A stretch of 64,000 nucleotides of DNA from Paenibacillus profundus (GTDB lineage Bacteria; Bacillota; Bacilli; Paenibacillales; Paenibacillaceae), in the NCBI RefSeq assembly GCF_021369635.1, contig NZ_JAJNBZ010000004.1, positions 124,001-188,000 on the forward strand, written 5' to 3'. A program made the translations under genes and the position numbers. Below, piece after piece: positions 29,202 through 39,253 of the stretch (the first letter of the stretch is position 1; every line of letters starts with the position of its first letter). The notes beneath the pieces were generated by a model, which was given only the letters and a program-made list of their open reading frames with translations, was not told the DNA's origin and did no database searches.

Positions 29202-30818
29202 ATGTGGAGTGAACTTTCATCTTGGCCGATATTGACGCTGCTCACCTTCTCTCCGCTGCTCGGGGTTCTTATTTTATTGCTCGTCCCGAAAGGGCGCGTG
29301 CGAGCCATCCAAATCGTGGGCATTGGAACGACAATTTTGCCGCTGCTCCTTGCGCTCGTTATTTATGGCGGTTATGACATGCTGGAACAGGGTAAGGCGC
29401 TTACGGAGCAGTCATCATGGATTTCAATACCGCTCAACATCGAATTAATGAGAGGCATTCAATCCTGGACATTTGATATACAGTACCATTTATCGATTGA
29501 CGGCTTATCGTTGCCGCTCGTCGTTATGACTACCATCGTGGCATCCATGGCAGCCTTTGCTTCACTTTACCTGAAGAAGCGTTGGAAGACCTATTTCATT
29601 CTGTTCCTCCTGCTTGAAGTTGGGATGCTCGGTGTCTTTATGGCGCGGGATTTGTTCTTATTCTTTATGTTTTTCGAATGGACGCTCGTTCCGACGTATT
29701 TCCTTATCGGCATATGGGGCTTCATGCACCGCGAGAAGGCGGCGAACCGCTTCCTCGTCTACAACGGTCTCGGTTCCGCACTTCTGTTGGTCGCTTTTGT
29801 CATCTTGACGGTAACCGCTGGCTTCGGTCCGAATCCCGCAGTGAGCGATGGTAGCCAGTATATATACAGTGGCAACCTGAACGTCATTATGCAGAATTTG
29901 GGCAACCCAGAGGCATTTGTGAACATGGCGGTCGAAGGCAACACGTTCTATCTTACGGAAGGGATGCGCACATTGGTGTTCGTCCTGCTGCTCGTCGCGT
30001 TCGGAATTAAGCTGCCGCTCTTCCCGTTTCATACGTGGATGCTGCGTGTTCATGCCGAGGCGCCTGCTCCGGTCGTCATGCTTCACTCCGGCGTGCTCTT
30101 GAAAATGGGCGCCTATGGTCTCATTCAGTTCGGTACGGCGCTTCTGCCGCAGCAGACGGCGTCATGGGCGACCGTCATTGCCGCCCTTGGCGTAATTAAC
30201 ATCCTGTATGGCGCGATACTGGCCTTCGTGCAAAAGGAATTCCGGCTTGTGCTTGCTTATTCCAGCATCAGCCATATGGGCTTCGTGCTGCTCGGCATCG
30301 CGGCGATGAACGATATCGGTCTGCAAGGAGCAGTCGTGCAGATGGTGTCGCATGGATTCATCTCGGCGCTCTTCTTCCTGCTAGTAGGCAGCCTCTTGGA
30401 ACGCACGGGCACGACGCGAATCGATGAATTGGGCGGCTTGGCGAAGAGCATGCCGTTTATATGCGGCATCCTGCTGCTTGCGGGACTCGCATCGCTCGGT
30501 TTGCCGGGCCTATCTGGATTCGTGGCCGAACTTCTATCGTTGCTTGGATTGTTCGGAACGATGAAGTGGGCAGCCGTGCTCGGCGCCATAGGAATTATTT
30601 TGAGCGCGGTCTATGTTCTGCGCGGGGTGTTGGCCATCTCGTACGGTCCGCTGAACGAACGGTATACAGCTTTAAAGGACGCCAGACTCGTGGAAGCAAT
30701 GCCGATTATGGTATTAACCGCGTGCATTGTCTTAATCGGCCTATTCCCGTACTTTGTGACGGCTCCGATTGAGACTGGTGTGGAACACATCATTGAATTA
30801 TTCAAGGTGAGGGGGTAG
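29202..30818 (+). CDS. nuoM: NADH-quinone oxidoreductase subunit M
   Basis: NuoM is an antiporter-like proton-pumping subunit. In this 538-residue product FFEWTLVPTYFLIGIWG contains the membrane glutamate, and LPLFPFHTWMLRVHAEAPAPVVMLHSGVLLKMGAYGL is the family hallmark. ATG 29202 immediately follows the nuoL stop, with AAGGAGG inside nuoL's end. It ends four bases before nuoN. Confidence 0.95.
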   Translation: MWSELSSWPILTLLTFSPLLGVLILLLVPKGRVRAIQIVGIGTTILPLLLALVIYGGYDMLEQGKALTEQSSWISIPLNIELMRGIQSWTFDIQYHLSIDGLSLPLVVMTTIVASMAAFASLYLKKRWKTYFILFLLLEVGMLGVFMARDLFLFFMFFEWTLVPTYFLIGIWGFMHREKAANRFLVYNGLGSALLLVAFVILTVTAGFGPNPAVSDGSQYIYSGNLNVIMQNLGNPEAFVNMAVEGNTFYLTEGMRTLVFVLLLVAFGIKLPLFPFHTWMLRVHAEAPAPVVMLHSGVLLKMGAYGLIQFGTALLPQQTASWATVIAALGVINILYGAILAFVQKEFRLVLAYSSISHMGFVLLGIAAMNDIGLQGAVVQMVSHGFISALFFLLVGSLLERTGTTRIDELGGLAKSMPFICGILLLAGLASLGLPGLSGFVAELLSLLGLFGTMKWAAVLGAIGIILSAVYVLRGVLAISYGPLNERYTALKDARLVEAMPIMVLTACIVLIGLFPYFVTAPIETGVEHIIELFKVRG

Positions 30819-30822
30819 GCCG

Positions 30823-32361
30823 ATGGATGCGCCAACTGTTCAACTGCTGCAAGTGGGCGATCTTGCATTGCTGGCACCCGAGCTTACGCTCGTTATTGCA
30901 GCCATACTCATCACGCTCATCGATCTGGTGCTCCCCCGCCGCGTAAATCGAGATCTGATCGGGGGACTGTCGTTACTTGGCGTGCTCGTTTCGCTTGGGT
31001 TCGTCTTATGGAAGCTTTATGAGCGTATGCAGCAATCATCAGATGCCGTTCAACTGCTGAATCACAGCTATCGTGTCGATGAATTTGCTTTGCTGCTCAA
31101 AATTGTGTTTTTGGTCGGAACTGCATTCATTCTGCTCATGAGCATCGGCAATATGCGGGATGAAGAAATTCCGCACCGGGGAGAGTACTATTACTTGTTG
31201 CTGCCTGCTGCGCTAGGCGGCATGATAATGGCCTCCTCCGGAGATTTGATTACGCTCTATGTCGGACTGGAGCTGCTCAGCATCACATCATACATTTTGG
31301 TGGCGATGAAGAAGAGCGACCGGAAGTCGACGGAAGGCGCGTTCAAGTACGCTGTCCTCGGCAGCGTGGCATCGGCCTTTATCTTATATGGAATGTCTTT
31401 CCTGTACGGCATCACTGGCAGCACTCAGCTTGGAGAAATGGCGCAGGGATTGACGGGGAACTCCGCTTCCTTCGAGGCAATCATTTATGTAAGCTTTATT
31501 TTGATGCTTGTGGGCTTCGGCTTTAAAATTGCGGCTGCACCGTTTCATGCGTGGTCTCCAGACGTATATCAGGGAGCTCCGACGCCGGTTACCGCGTTTC
31601 TTGCCGTCGTATCCAAAGGAGCGGGTCTGGCCATTCTGTTCCGCGTTTTTTACAGCTTGTTCCTAGGCCTTGGCGGACCAGAAATGGTCATCTACCGTGA
31701 TTTCTCGATTATGCTGCTGGTCGTTGCGGCATTGTCGATGGTAATTGGTACGACTATGGCACTGCGACAGGCGAACGTGAAGCGGCTGCTTGCTTTGTCT
31801 GGAATTGCGAATGCTGGCTTTTTGCTCGTTCCAATTGCATTGAATCCGCTGGGAAATCATTTGCATACATCGAACTTCTCGGAGTTTATGTATTACTTGG
31901 TTGCTTACTTATTTATGACGACGGGGGCTTTTGCTGTCCATATGGTAATAGAACGCTCCGCTGGACATGATGAGATGAGCGGGTATGCCGGTCTGTATTA
32001 CCGCTCCCCGTGGATCGCGATCGCTATGACGGTGTTCGTACTATCGTTAGCGGGCATTCCGATTACAGCTGGCTTCTTCGGAAAGCTGTACATTATTTTG
32101 GGCGCAGTTGCCTCGCAAGCGGTGTGGATTGCCATTCTCATGATGGTGTCAGGCGTCGTGTCCTTCTATTTCTACTTCGGATTTATTCGCCAAATGTATA
32201 TGCGGGCCGGCAGTGAAGCACAAGTCCGTGTATCGCTTACGCAAGGCTTCGTCATTGCGATATGCGTGTTGGCCGTTATCTCGCTTGGCGTGTTCCCGAA
32301 CATGGTGATGAGAGCTATTCAACGGGTCTTCTCCCTCGGGGCGGATTTATTAATACGGTAA
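30823..32361 (+). CDS. nuoN: NADH-quinone oxidoreductase subunit N
   Basis: NuoN is the third antiporter-like subunit and the last gene of the operon. The 512-residue product has LYVGLELLSITSYILVA, AAAPFHAWSPDVYQGAPTPVTAFLAVVSKGAG and the usual 14-helix profile. An intrinsic terminator about 105 bases downstream closes the nuo unit. No nuoE, nuoF or nuoG occurs in the operon. Confidence 0.95.
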   Translation: MDAPTVQLLQVGDLALLAPELTLVIAAILITLIDLVLPRRVNRDLIGGLSLLGVLVSLGFVLWKLYERMQQSSDAVQLLNHSYRVDEFALLLKIVFLVGTAFILLMSIGNMRDEEIPHRGEYYYLLLPAALGGMIMASSGDLITLYVGLELLSITSYILVAMKKSDRKSTEGAFKYAVLGSVASAFILYGMSFLYGITGSTQLGEMAQGLTGNSASFEAIIYVSFILMLVGFGFKIAAAPFHAWSPDVYQGAPTPVTAFLAVVSKGAGLAILFRVFYSLFLGLGGPEMVIYRDFSIMLLVVAALSMVIGTTMALRQANVKRLLALSGIANAGFLLVPIALNPLGNHLHTSNFSEFMYYLVAYLFMTTGAFAVHMVIERSAGHDEMSGYAGLYYRSPWIAIAMTVFVLSLAGIPITAGFFGKLYIILGAVASQAVWIAILMMVSGVVSFYFYFGFIRQMYMRAGSEAQVRVSLTQGFVIAICVLAVISLGVFPNMVMRAIQRVFSLGADLLIR

Positions 32362-32465
32362 ACATGTTTCCCGCGTAAAAGATTATAGGGAAGTGTATGC
32401 AAGGACAACGTTCCAGCAGTGACCTGTAGGACTTCCTAGTCAATCTTATAACGATGTATTTTCTT

Positions 32466-32511
32466 AAAAGAGACCTGAAATTACTCCATCGGAGGATTTT
32501 GGGTCTTTTTG
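32466..32511 (+). terminator. Terminator of the nuo operon
   Basis: AAAAGAGACC and GGGTCTTTTT arms, with inner AAAT/ATTT and CTCC/GGAG pairs, form a stem ending in a T run. The rest of the 32362-32714 interval shows no other recognisable element. Confidence 0.8.
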
Positions 32512-32714
32512 TTTCAGGGTAGGTCTTAGGACCTAAATTAACGTTTTGTAACAGGAATGGCTGCTTTCATGGCGAAGCTTAACTAAGCTGTGACCTGATT
32601 GGTCATATGCCAACAAGAAGAAGAGCAAATTAGATTAGAGGTCAGGAAGAACGGCGAATACGTGTTGTATTCTTCAAACTCAACTGGCCTTGATGTACGA
32701 ATTGGATGGGATTT

Positions 32715-35609
32715 ATGATGAAACGATTGTCTCGTGCCGTCGTATCGACTTTGATCATTGCGCTTACCTTTCTGACGTTAAGCGAGACGATTGCTTCGGT
32801 ACCGTTGAATCAAACATTGCAGCAAAGGTACAAGACGGAGGAAACAGAACAGCAGGGCATGAGCAGCATGAACGTGACAAAGCGTACAGCCGCTTATTCA
32901 ACTACGAATGATGAAGTTGAGGCGTGCGCGACCTCCTGGATTGTCAAATGGAAGCAAGGGCAGAAGGATGCAAAACTGCTGCAGAAAAGTGAGATTATAA
33001 ACGAACAGGCTGCCGTTGATATTGCGGTGCTTAGGCCTGTAGACGAAGCTGAGACGGAAAATTGGTTGTACGATGCGAAGCACTCGCGACAGGTGGAATA
33101 CATCGAGCCGAACCATACGGTACATTCATTAGCATCTGGGGTAAAACCAAATGATACGCTGTATGCGCAGCAGCATTATTTACGGCAAATCGGGGCGGAT
33201 ACGGCATGGACTCAAGCCAAGAGCAATTCGTCCATTATTATAGCGCTGGTAGATACGGGCATTGATTTCAATCATCCGGATCTCAAGCAAAATATCGTTA
33301 AAGGCATCAACCTTCTAGATTCAGGCTTGCCCCAGGATGACAATGGGCACGGCACCAGTGTAGCGGGTGTGGTTGGCGCCGTGGGCAACAACAACAAAGG
33401 TACGACCGGTCTGCTCTGGTCAGCTAAGATTATGCCGATTAAAGCGCTCGATTCACGCGGTTACGGCGATGAGGACAAGCTGGGCGCAGGCATATTGTAT
33501 GCAGTTGACCATGGCGCGAAGGTCGTCGTCATGTCCGTCGGATTGTATCGCTATTCGAAATATATGGAAGACATTGTAAACTATGCAGAGAAAAAAGGCG
33601 TCCTGCTCATTGCGGCAACCGGGAATGACGGGGGACGATATCAGGATAAAGTAGCTGTCAAGTATCCAGCCGCTTATCCTACTGTCTTCGCTGTTGGCGG
33701 CACTACACCGCAGATGAAGGTGGAGCCGAGGACGAATACCGGTCCGGAAATCGACGTGGTTGCGCCTTGGCACGTGTTCACTACCGCATTGGGCGGCGGA
33801 TACAAAGCAGAAGAAGGCACATCGATGGCAGCGCCGCAAGCGGCGGGAGTGGCTGCGCTCTTATGGAGCAAATACCCCGAGTTGAAGCCTTATCAGGTTC
33901 GCCATCATTTACGCTATACGGCGAAGGACATTGATGGGAAGGGCTGGAACCGTAAAAGCGGCTACGGTTTGCTCCGTGCCGATGATGCATTGACCGTACC
34001 GTTTCAGGAAGATGCGTTCGGGACGAATACGGCTCGCAATAAGGCGAGGGTGTTCCCAATCGACACTTCGCTAAGCGCGGTTCTCCGTACAAAGGAAGAG
34101 CATTGGTATGTGGTCGATGCGCCATATGACGGTACGTTAAAGCTTCAATTTCAACGTATTCAAGGGTCGGGAAAAGTACATGTTACGCATTTTACAGGTG
34201 AACAGGTTTCTGGGACAACGTACAGTGACGTTGGCAGCAAACAGCCTGCTATTCCGGTGAAACGGGGGAAAAATGTACTGCGTCTGTCGTCCGATGACAT
34301 CATTGGCAGTGTGGGGTTAACCTATAAACTAGCCTCGCGCTTCATCGTGTATCAAGATCCGTTCGAGCCGAACGACAAGCAGTACCAGGCTTATGCCATT
34401 CCGGCTCGAACGCAAGATATCGTTGGCACGTTCAGCCATGCGGGCGACACGGATTGGTACATGATTCAACTGCCGAGCAAAGCAACGCTGCGGTTGAAGG
34501 TAAGTACGGATACGGTCCGCATCGATCCGGCGCTTGAAATTAAAGGCTCGCAAATCGATACTCGCTGGATTGATGAGCAGAAGGAAGGGCAGTCCGAAAT
34601 CGCCCTGCTGGAGGATCTGCCTCCTGGGAAGTATTATATTCAGGTGCAAAATGCAGTAACGGCACGTCCGGAAGCAGTAGCCGGCGAGTATACGCTGCAT
34701 GTGGATTATATGACTCAGCTTGCTGATCCGAATGAGCCGAACGATAAGATGTACGAGGCGGTTACGATTAGCGAGGGCACCGAATATAAAGGCGTCTTTC
34801 ACGAAGAAGATGATGTCGATTGGTTTCAATTTATCGTCAAGAAGCCAGTCTATGCAACGTTCAAGCTGAGCCAGCTGCCTTCGAACCGCATTGTCTCAAT
34901 GGCGGTTATGTCGAAGGAGCAGAAGCCTCTTGGATCTGGGAGCAACGCTTCGGGGGAAACCGAAGTGGCAACCGGAACAAAGTTGGATCCGGGAACGTAT
35001 TATATACGCCTGACGACAAACGCGAAGTTTGATACGAAGTATTATCTTCTCTCTGTAAGCACAGAGCCGCTTATCGCCGGATTTCGGGACGTAAAGGGCC
35101 ACTGGGCGGAGGATTCGATTGTTGAAGCCGTGACGTCCGGATGGATGAATGGATACGGCGACGCGAAGTTCGAACCGCACCGGCATATTTCCAGGGCAGA
35201 GGCCGCTTCGGTCATCGCGAACGCCTTCAAGCTGAATCGCGATATCGGGCAGGCTCCTGCGTTTACGGATGTGCCCTCTACACATTGGGCTCATGCTGCG
35301 GTTGCCCGGGTAGCCAAAGCAGGCATTACCTCTGGGGTGGGGCCAAAACATTTTGGTCCGAACCGGATGGTGAAGCGGGCCGAGATGGCCGTCATGCTTG
35401 GCAAAGCGCTTGGTCTTACACCGGCGAAGGTAACCGAGGCGCCATTTCAGGATGTAGCCGCTACACATTGGGCTGCTCCCATGATTGCTGAAATGAAGCG
35501 TCAGGGCCTGATCTCCAACAACCAGGAGGAAGGGTTCGGACCGGAGCGCTTCGCGACACGGGCCGAATTCGTGGCGATGCTCGTCAATGTGCTGAACAGT
35601 GAGAAGTAA
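32715..35609 (+). CDS. Subtilisin-like serine protease (S8) with PPC and SLH domains
   Basis: This is a secreted, wall-anchored protease of about 964 residues. An N-terminal signal peptide is followed by a propeptide-like region. The S8 domain (about 165-430, counted from ATG 32706) has the full triad Asp183 (VDTGID), His215 (NGHGTSVAG) and Ser373 (GTSMAAPQAA). Two bacterial pre-peptidase C-terminal (PPC) domains follow, starting DPFEPND near 551 and DPNEPND near 674. Three SLH domains end the protein (about 793-967), with SRAE, KRAE and TRAE motifs. ATG 32715 or 32718 fits the SD-like GGATGGGA best. It probably acts at the cell surface in nutrient or surface-protein turnover; the substrate is unknown. 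Confidence 0.9.
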   Translation: MMKRLSRAVVSTLIIALTFLTLSETIASVPLNQTLQQRYKTEETEQQGMSSMNVTKRTAAYSTTNDEVEACATSWIVKWKQGQKDAKLLQKSEIINEQAAVDIAVLRPVDEAETENWLYDAKHSRQVEYIEPNHTVHSLASGVKPNDTLYAQQHYLRQIGADTAWTQAKSNSSIIIALVDTGIDFNHPDLKQNIVKGINLLDSGLPQDDNGHGTSVAGVVGAVGNNNKGTTGLLWSAKIMPIKALDSRGYGDEDKLGAGILYAVDHGAKVVVMSVGLYRYSKYMEDIVNYAEKKGVLLIAATGNDGGRYQDKVAVKYPAAYPTVFAVGGTTPQMKVEPRTNTGPEIDVVAPWHVFTTALGGGYKAEEGTSMAAPQAAGVAALLWSKYPELKPYQVRHHLRYTAKDIDGKGWNRKSGYGLLRADDALTVPFQEDAFGTNTARNKARVFPIDTSLSAVLRTKEEHWYVVDAPYDGTLKLQFQRIQGSGKVHVTHFTGEQVSGTTYSDVGSKQPAIPVKRGKNVLRLSSDDIIGSVGLTYKLASRFIVYQDPFEPNDKQYQAYAIPARTQDIVGTFSHAGDTDWYMIQLPSKATLRLKVSTDTVRIDPALEIKGSQIDTRWIDEQKEGQSEIALLEDLPPGKYYIQVQNAVTARPEAVAGEYTLHVDYMTQLADPNEPNDKMYEAVTISEGTEYKGVFHEEDDVDWFQFIVKKPVYATFKLSQLPSNRIVSMAVMSKEQKPLGSGSNASGETEVATGTKLDPGTYYIRLTTNAKFDTKYYLLSVSTEPLIAGFRDVKGHWAEDSIVEAVTSGWMNGYGDAKFEPHRHISRAEAASVIANAFKLNRDIGQAPAFTDVPSTHWAHAAVARVAKAGITSGVGPKHFGPNRMVKRAEMAVMLGKALGLTPAKVTEAPFQDVAATHWAAPMIAEMKRQGLISNNQEEGFGPERFATRAEFVAMLVNVLNSEK

Positions 35610-35623
35610 GGGAGGAATTCGCG

Positions 35624-35878
35624 TTGGAGGATTCGTTGTCTCAAGTAACTTCATCCGTAGGATGGAGCGGCATGGCGCATATGCTTATTACGCTTGTATG
35701 CATTGCTATAGCTTGGTGGTCGCTGCAGCATCTGAAAATAGACTTGTTCATCCGACATCCGCAAAGTCCGCAAGGAAAAATGCTGCATCTTATCCTTGCG
35801 ATTATTGTGGGCCGTGCGGTTGCCCAGTTTTTTTTAGATTATTGGGGATGGACTCAATCGCTGCGCTTCTTGTTTTGA
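35624..35878 (+). CDS. ywzB: DUF1146 membrane protein, YwzB-like
   Basis: This is an 84-residue protein with two hydrophobic helices (about 17-36 and 54-72) of the DUF1146 family. Members sit between atp genes and murA in many bacilli, and their role is unknown. It starts at TTG 35624, after GGGAGGA and 14 bases beyond the subtilase stop. The conserved segment ALQHLKID-like (here SLQHLKIDLFI) fits the family. A perfect hairpin GACAGCGTTCC/GGAATGCTGTC near 35907-35937 follows, without a T run. Confidence 0.8.
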   Translation: MEDSLSQVTSSVGWSGMAHMLITLVCIAIAWWSLQHLKIDLFIRHPQSPQGKMLHLILAIIVGRAVAQFFLDYWGWTQSLRFLF

Positions 35879-36062
35879 AACGATTCGGAATGGTTAAGAG
35901 GAAAAAGGACAGCGTTCCCTTGCAGGAATGCTGTCAATGATTCGCACAAACAAAGCTACGCCCGACAGAGAATCAGAACTTGTCGAATAACATCGAATAA
36001 AGATGTCAACAATGGTAGATAACCCTAAGTAAAATGTGGAAGGGTATGTCGAAAAATATCGC

Positions 36063-36092
36063 TTGTACCTACTTGTAATACAATGGTATTAT
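36063..36092 (+). promoter_or_regulatory. Candidate promoter of murA
   Basis: TTGTAC (36063-36068) and TATTAT (36087-36092) are 18 bases apart and about 80 bases before the murA start. The match is moderate. Confidence 0.4.
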
Positions 36093-36173
36093 GGAGTTTG
36101 GGTGAAAAAAAAGCGTGCCATTTTTTACGGATTTATAGATGATGGGGCGAAAAAAAGCGCGGAGGGAAACATG

Positions 36174-37502
36174 ATGAGCAAATTTATCGTCCGCGGAGGC
36201 AGACGACTGACGGGCACCGTGCGCGTAAGTGGCGCAAAGAATTCAGTGCTTCCGATCATCGCTGCTTCGTTATTGGGAGAGAAGGGCGCAAGCATCATTT
36301 ACGATGCTCCTCCACTCGACGATGTCAAGACGATACACCATGTGTTGGAGAAGCTTGGAGCCAACCTTACATATTCCAATGAAACCATTCGTGTTAATTC
36401 GGAGAAGCTTCATTCATTCGAAGCTCCTTATGAACTCGTACGCAAGATGCGGGCATCGTTCCTCGTCATGGGTCCATTACTGGCCCGCGCGGGACAGGCG
36501 CGTATTTCCTTACCAGGCGGCTGTGCCATTGGAACCCGGCCTATCGATCAGCATTTGAAAGGCTTTGAAGCGATGGGTGCGGAAATCGGACTTGGTCAAG
36601 GGTATATTGAAGCGAAAGTAAACGGCCGACTCAAGGGCGCCAAGATTTATTTGGACGTTGCGAGTGTCGGTGCGACTGAAAATATTATGATGGCGGCGAC
36701 GTTGGCCGAAGGGACAACGACGATCGAGAATGCCGCTCGCGAGCCGGAAATCGTTGACTTGGCGAACTATTTGAACAAGATGGGAGCCAAGGTGCGCGGT
36801 GCCGGAACGGGTGTCATTCGCATCGAAGGTGTAGAGCAGTTGCATGGGGCCGAGCATACGGTCATACCGGACCGTGTTGAGGCGGGAACGTATATGGTTG
36901 CCGCGGCAATGACGGGCGGCGATGTGTATGTCGAGGGTGCGATTGCAGATCATCTGGGTCCGGTTATTGCTAAGATGGAAGAAATGGGCGTAATTATCGA
37001 GCCTGATGAGAACGGCATTCGTGTTCGCACTGATAAGCCGCTCAAAGCTGTAGACGTGAAGACGCTGCCGTATCCGGGCTTTCCGACGGATATGCAGTCA
37101 CAAATGATGGCGCTTCTGCTTGTTGCGGAGGGGACATCGGTCGTCACGGAGACAGTGTTTGAGAACCGCTTTATGCACGTCGATGAATTTAATTTAATGA
37201 ATGCCAATATTAAGGTGGAAGGCCGTACGGCCGTAGTGACCGGTAGAGTCAAGCTGGCGGGCGCCAAGGTGTGCGCTACCGACCTGCGTGCAGGCGCTGC
37301 ACTCATCTGTGCGGGATTGGTTGCTGAAGGAACGACGGAAGTCAGCGGCGTTCATCATATCGATCGCGGATATGTGAACTTGGCAGAGAAGCTGTCTTCT
37401 CTAGGCGCAGACATCTACCGCGTGACGCTGGAGGAGCAGCCGGTTGAGGTGAAGGAAGAGCAGGAAGTGAAGCTCTTTAACGTACAGCCGACTTGGGCGT
37501 AA
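36174..37502 (+). CDS. murA: UDP-N-acetylglucosamine 1-carboxyvinyltransferase
   Basis: MurA transfers enolpyruvate from PEP to UDP-GlcNAc, the first committed step of peptidoglycan synthesis. The 442-residue product has SGAKNSVLP (Lys22, Asn23) and the loop GGCAIGTRP with Cys117, the residue attacked by fosfomycin. [16 protein letters not shown] is also present. ATG 36174 (or 36171) follows GGAGGG; the long upstream extension is not family-like. The C-terminus carries about 15 extra charged residues. The location between ywzB and spoIID matches murAA of B. subtilis. Confidence 0.95.
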   Translation: MSKFIVRGGRRLTGTVRVSGAKNSVLPIIAASLLGEKGASIIYDAPPLDDVKTIHHVLEKLGANLTYSNETIRVNSEKLHSFEAPYELVRKMRASFLVMGPLLARAGQARISLPGGCAIGTRPIDQHLKGFEAMGAEIGLGQGYIEAKVNGRLKGAKIYLDVASVGATENIMMAATLAEGTTTIENAAREPEIVDLANYLNKMGAKVRGAGTGVIRIEGVEQLHGAEHTVIPDRVEAGTYMVAAAMTGGDVYVEGAIADHLGPVIAKMEEMGVIIEPDENGIRVRTDKPLKAVDVKTLPYPGFPTDMQSQMMALLLVAEGTSVVTETVFENRFMHVDEFNLMNANIKVEGRTAVVTGRVKLAGAKVCATDLRAGAALICAGLVAEGTTEVSGVHHIDRGYVNLAEKLSSLGADIYRVTLEEQPVEVKEEQEVKLFNVQPTWA

Positions 37503-37583
37503 GTTCAGGTTACAGTTTGCGGAACGACCCTCAACGGAGGTTTCGACAGTTGAGAAGCATATATAGTTGAATCAGAAGATGAG

Positions 37584-37608
37584 GCCGTCCCGGTAAGGGG
37601 CGGCTTTA
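37584..37608 (+). terminator. Terminator of murA
   Basis: GCCGTCCC and GGGGCGGC (37584-37603) form an eight-pair stem, including a G-U pair, followed by a short T-rich run. Confidence 0.6.
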
Positions 37609-37825
37609 TTAATGAGCTTTTCTATGGACAGGAACGTGCTGTGCGCTGCACCTTAACCCAGTGCTGATATATTTTCAGAAACTGCGAGCCCTTACAGGGT
37701 TCACCCAAGTATGCGCATAGACTAGAATGAGGCGCATTGCTGTTTCTATATGTATGTGCTGGTGTGGATACAACTTAGCCGTTTTGAACGGTTCTGTCCA
37801 CTACCTATAACTTTATACTTCTCTT

Positions 37826-38022
37826 TCATTGGAAAACTTACAGTAGAAATTAACTTTTTAGAATAAAATGTTCAATCCACTGGAAAATGTCCAGTGAAAT
37901 TGAGTCATTCCCGCTGAATTGTTGCTAAAGAGCTGATTCCACTGTACCTAATCCAATACAATACCCCTTTATAGCAATTGGAACTATAAAACAATGCACA
38001 AAATCCAATGGAAACTAATCTT
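37826..38022. repeat. Diverged copy of the 1785-2116 element family
   Basis: CATTGGAAAAC(T/A)TACAGTAGAAA, ATTCCACTGTAC and ATGCACAAAATCCAATGGAAAC match blocks in the elements at 1785-2116 and 20181-20325. The ends are not clear. Confidence 0.5.
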
Positions 38023-38247
38023 TGATTTATGAGGGCAGCTATGCGTTTCTTCCCTCGGTTCTTATGTCCAATCACCCCTCTGTTCAGGAGTGGCAGCCTT
38101 ACGAGAAAGTAGCAGTTATTTCAGTAAAGTGTCATTTACCGGAGATTACCTGGCTCTCTCAGTTCTTATACCCAATCTCCCTTTCGTTCAGGAACTACAT
38201 CCGGTATAGGCTGCCATCTACTCAGAGGCTGCATTGGTTGTATTAAA

Positions 38248-38464
38248 GAGGTTGTTCAACAAGTCCTCTTTTGATCACGAGGCATCCCAGAATGTGATTC
38301 GACATCGAATCTTGAATTCACTCTCGAAGAGCTTATGCTTCCGAAGTATGTTTCCTGCGGAAACATCTCAGGTGCTCATGTAGATTTACCTTCACTGCGC
38401 TCCTCCTTCTTCGAGTTCTTGCAACCTTCTCGGTGCTGAAAAGTGACCTTTTTGAACACGCACT
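38248..38464 (+). repeat. Long copy of the GTTGTTCAAAAAGTC-type repeat
   Basis: This 217-bp element has imperfect terminal inverted repeats: GTTGTTCAACAAGTCCTCTTTT on the left and the reverse complement GTGTTCAAAAAGGTCACTTTT on the right. No protein is encoded. Shorter or diverged copies are at 21188, 21642 and 25892. It looks like a non-autonomous (MITE-like) element. Confidence 0.75.
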
Positions 38465-38983
38465 TAAAGCGAATTTTAACAGATGTTATGAGGAGTAACT
38501 CATTGCAACAAACGCTTGCTCTAATTCGGGAACTTTTTGCTGCATATTATTCTTGGGCAATCAGAATGCATAGTTTCTGACTTAAAGGGAGAGTGCATCA
38601 AAGGAGAGAAGCGAAGAACATAGCACCGAGCTCGGCCATGTTTTTAGCAGCTGTATCAACTCGTCAAAACATGAAAAACGGAAACGCTAGAACCAGTGCT
38701 TCATATTTGTTACCTTCTGAATACCCTTTTGACTGAAAAGGAAAGAATGGTGGGTCATTGTTGCTGAACGGGGCGCAAGGAGGTACATTGGAATAAAGAA
38801 AAAAGTAGGAGCGTAACCTGTTTAGATTATTCCATTGTAGATTATTCGATTACCGAGGATTGCAGAGGAATTACTTCGAGTCTCTCACCTGTGCCGGGTT
38901 GACTGCATCACCACAGAGAAACGTTTTCTCGTATCCATTGTCCTGATAGTAAGGACGTTGCACCTTAATAAGGAGGCGATGCC

Positions 38984-39250
38984 ATGCTGTATTTCTGGTT
39001 TATACTGGGGGCCGTCGTGTTTGTATTGCTGTTAGGCACCATCATTTTCTATAAAAATCGAAAGAAGAGGCAAAAGGTTGTCTCGATGGCGTCCTATGCG
39101 AAGAAGAAGCCGGTGTCCGGACAGCCGTGTTCGTATTGCAAAAGGAAAGCAGAGAAGCTTACGTTTTACGCAGGCAATCACGGCTCCGTGGTGGGAGTAT
39201 GCGCTTCATGCAGGAAGAGGGCGGAGCGGCAAGGGTTGCTGCCTATTTGA
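38984..39250 (+). CDS. Small membrane-anchored zinc-ribbon protein
   Basis: This 88-residue protein has an N-terminal membrane helix (about 2-23), a basic segment, and a C-terminal pair of CxxC motifs (CSYC and CASC, about 24 residues apart) typical of a zinc ribbon. I do not recognise a named family. SD AAGGAGG precedes ATG 38984, so translation is well supported. It stands alone, with its own terminator (39254-39303), in the murA-spoIID gap where B. subtilis has unrelated ywmC and ywmD. The topology would place the zinc ribbon in the cytosol. Confidence 0.75.
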   Translation: MLYFWFILGAVVFVLLLGTIIFYKNRKKRQKVVSMASYAKKKPVSGQPCSYCKRKAEKLTFYAGNHGSVVGVCASCRKRAERQGLLPI

Positions 39251-39253
39251 ATG

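Larger units (their letters stand above)
37609..38983. other. Gene-free, repeat-rich interval between murA and the zinc-ribbon gene
   Basis: The interval contains a diverged MITE-like segment (37826-38022) and a long TIR-bounded repeat (38248-38464). An open frame at 38022-38246 has no SD and consists of repeat-like sequence. The part 38500-38960 shows no gene with a convincing start; a degraded minus-strand frame near 38600-38720 is possible. Confidence 0.55.

Noticed and set aside
38022-38246. 74-codon frame in the murA to zinc-ribbon gap
   Set aside because: No SD; it consists of repeat-like sequence bordering two dispersed elements.
38485-38580. Short frame with upstream GAGGAG reading ...QQTLALIRELFAAYYSWAIRMH
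   Set aside because: Only about 27 codons, no recognised family, in a degraded repeat-rich region. Not strong enough to call.
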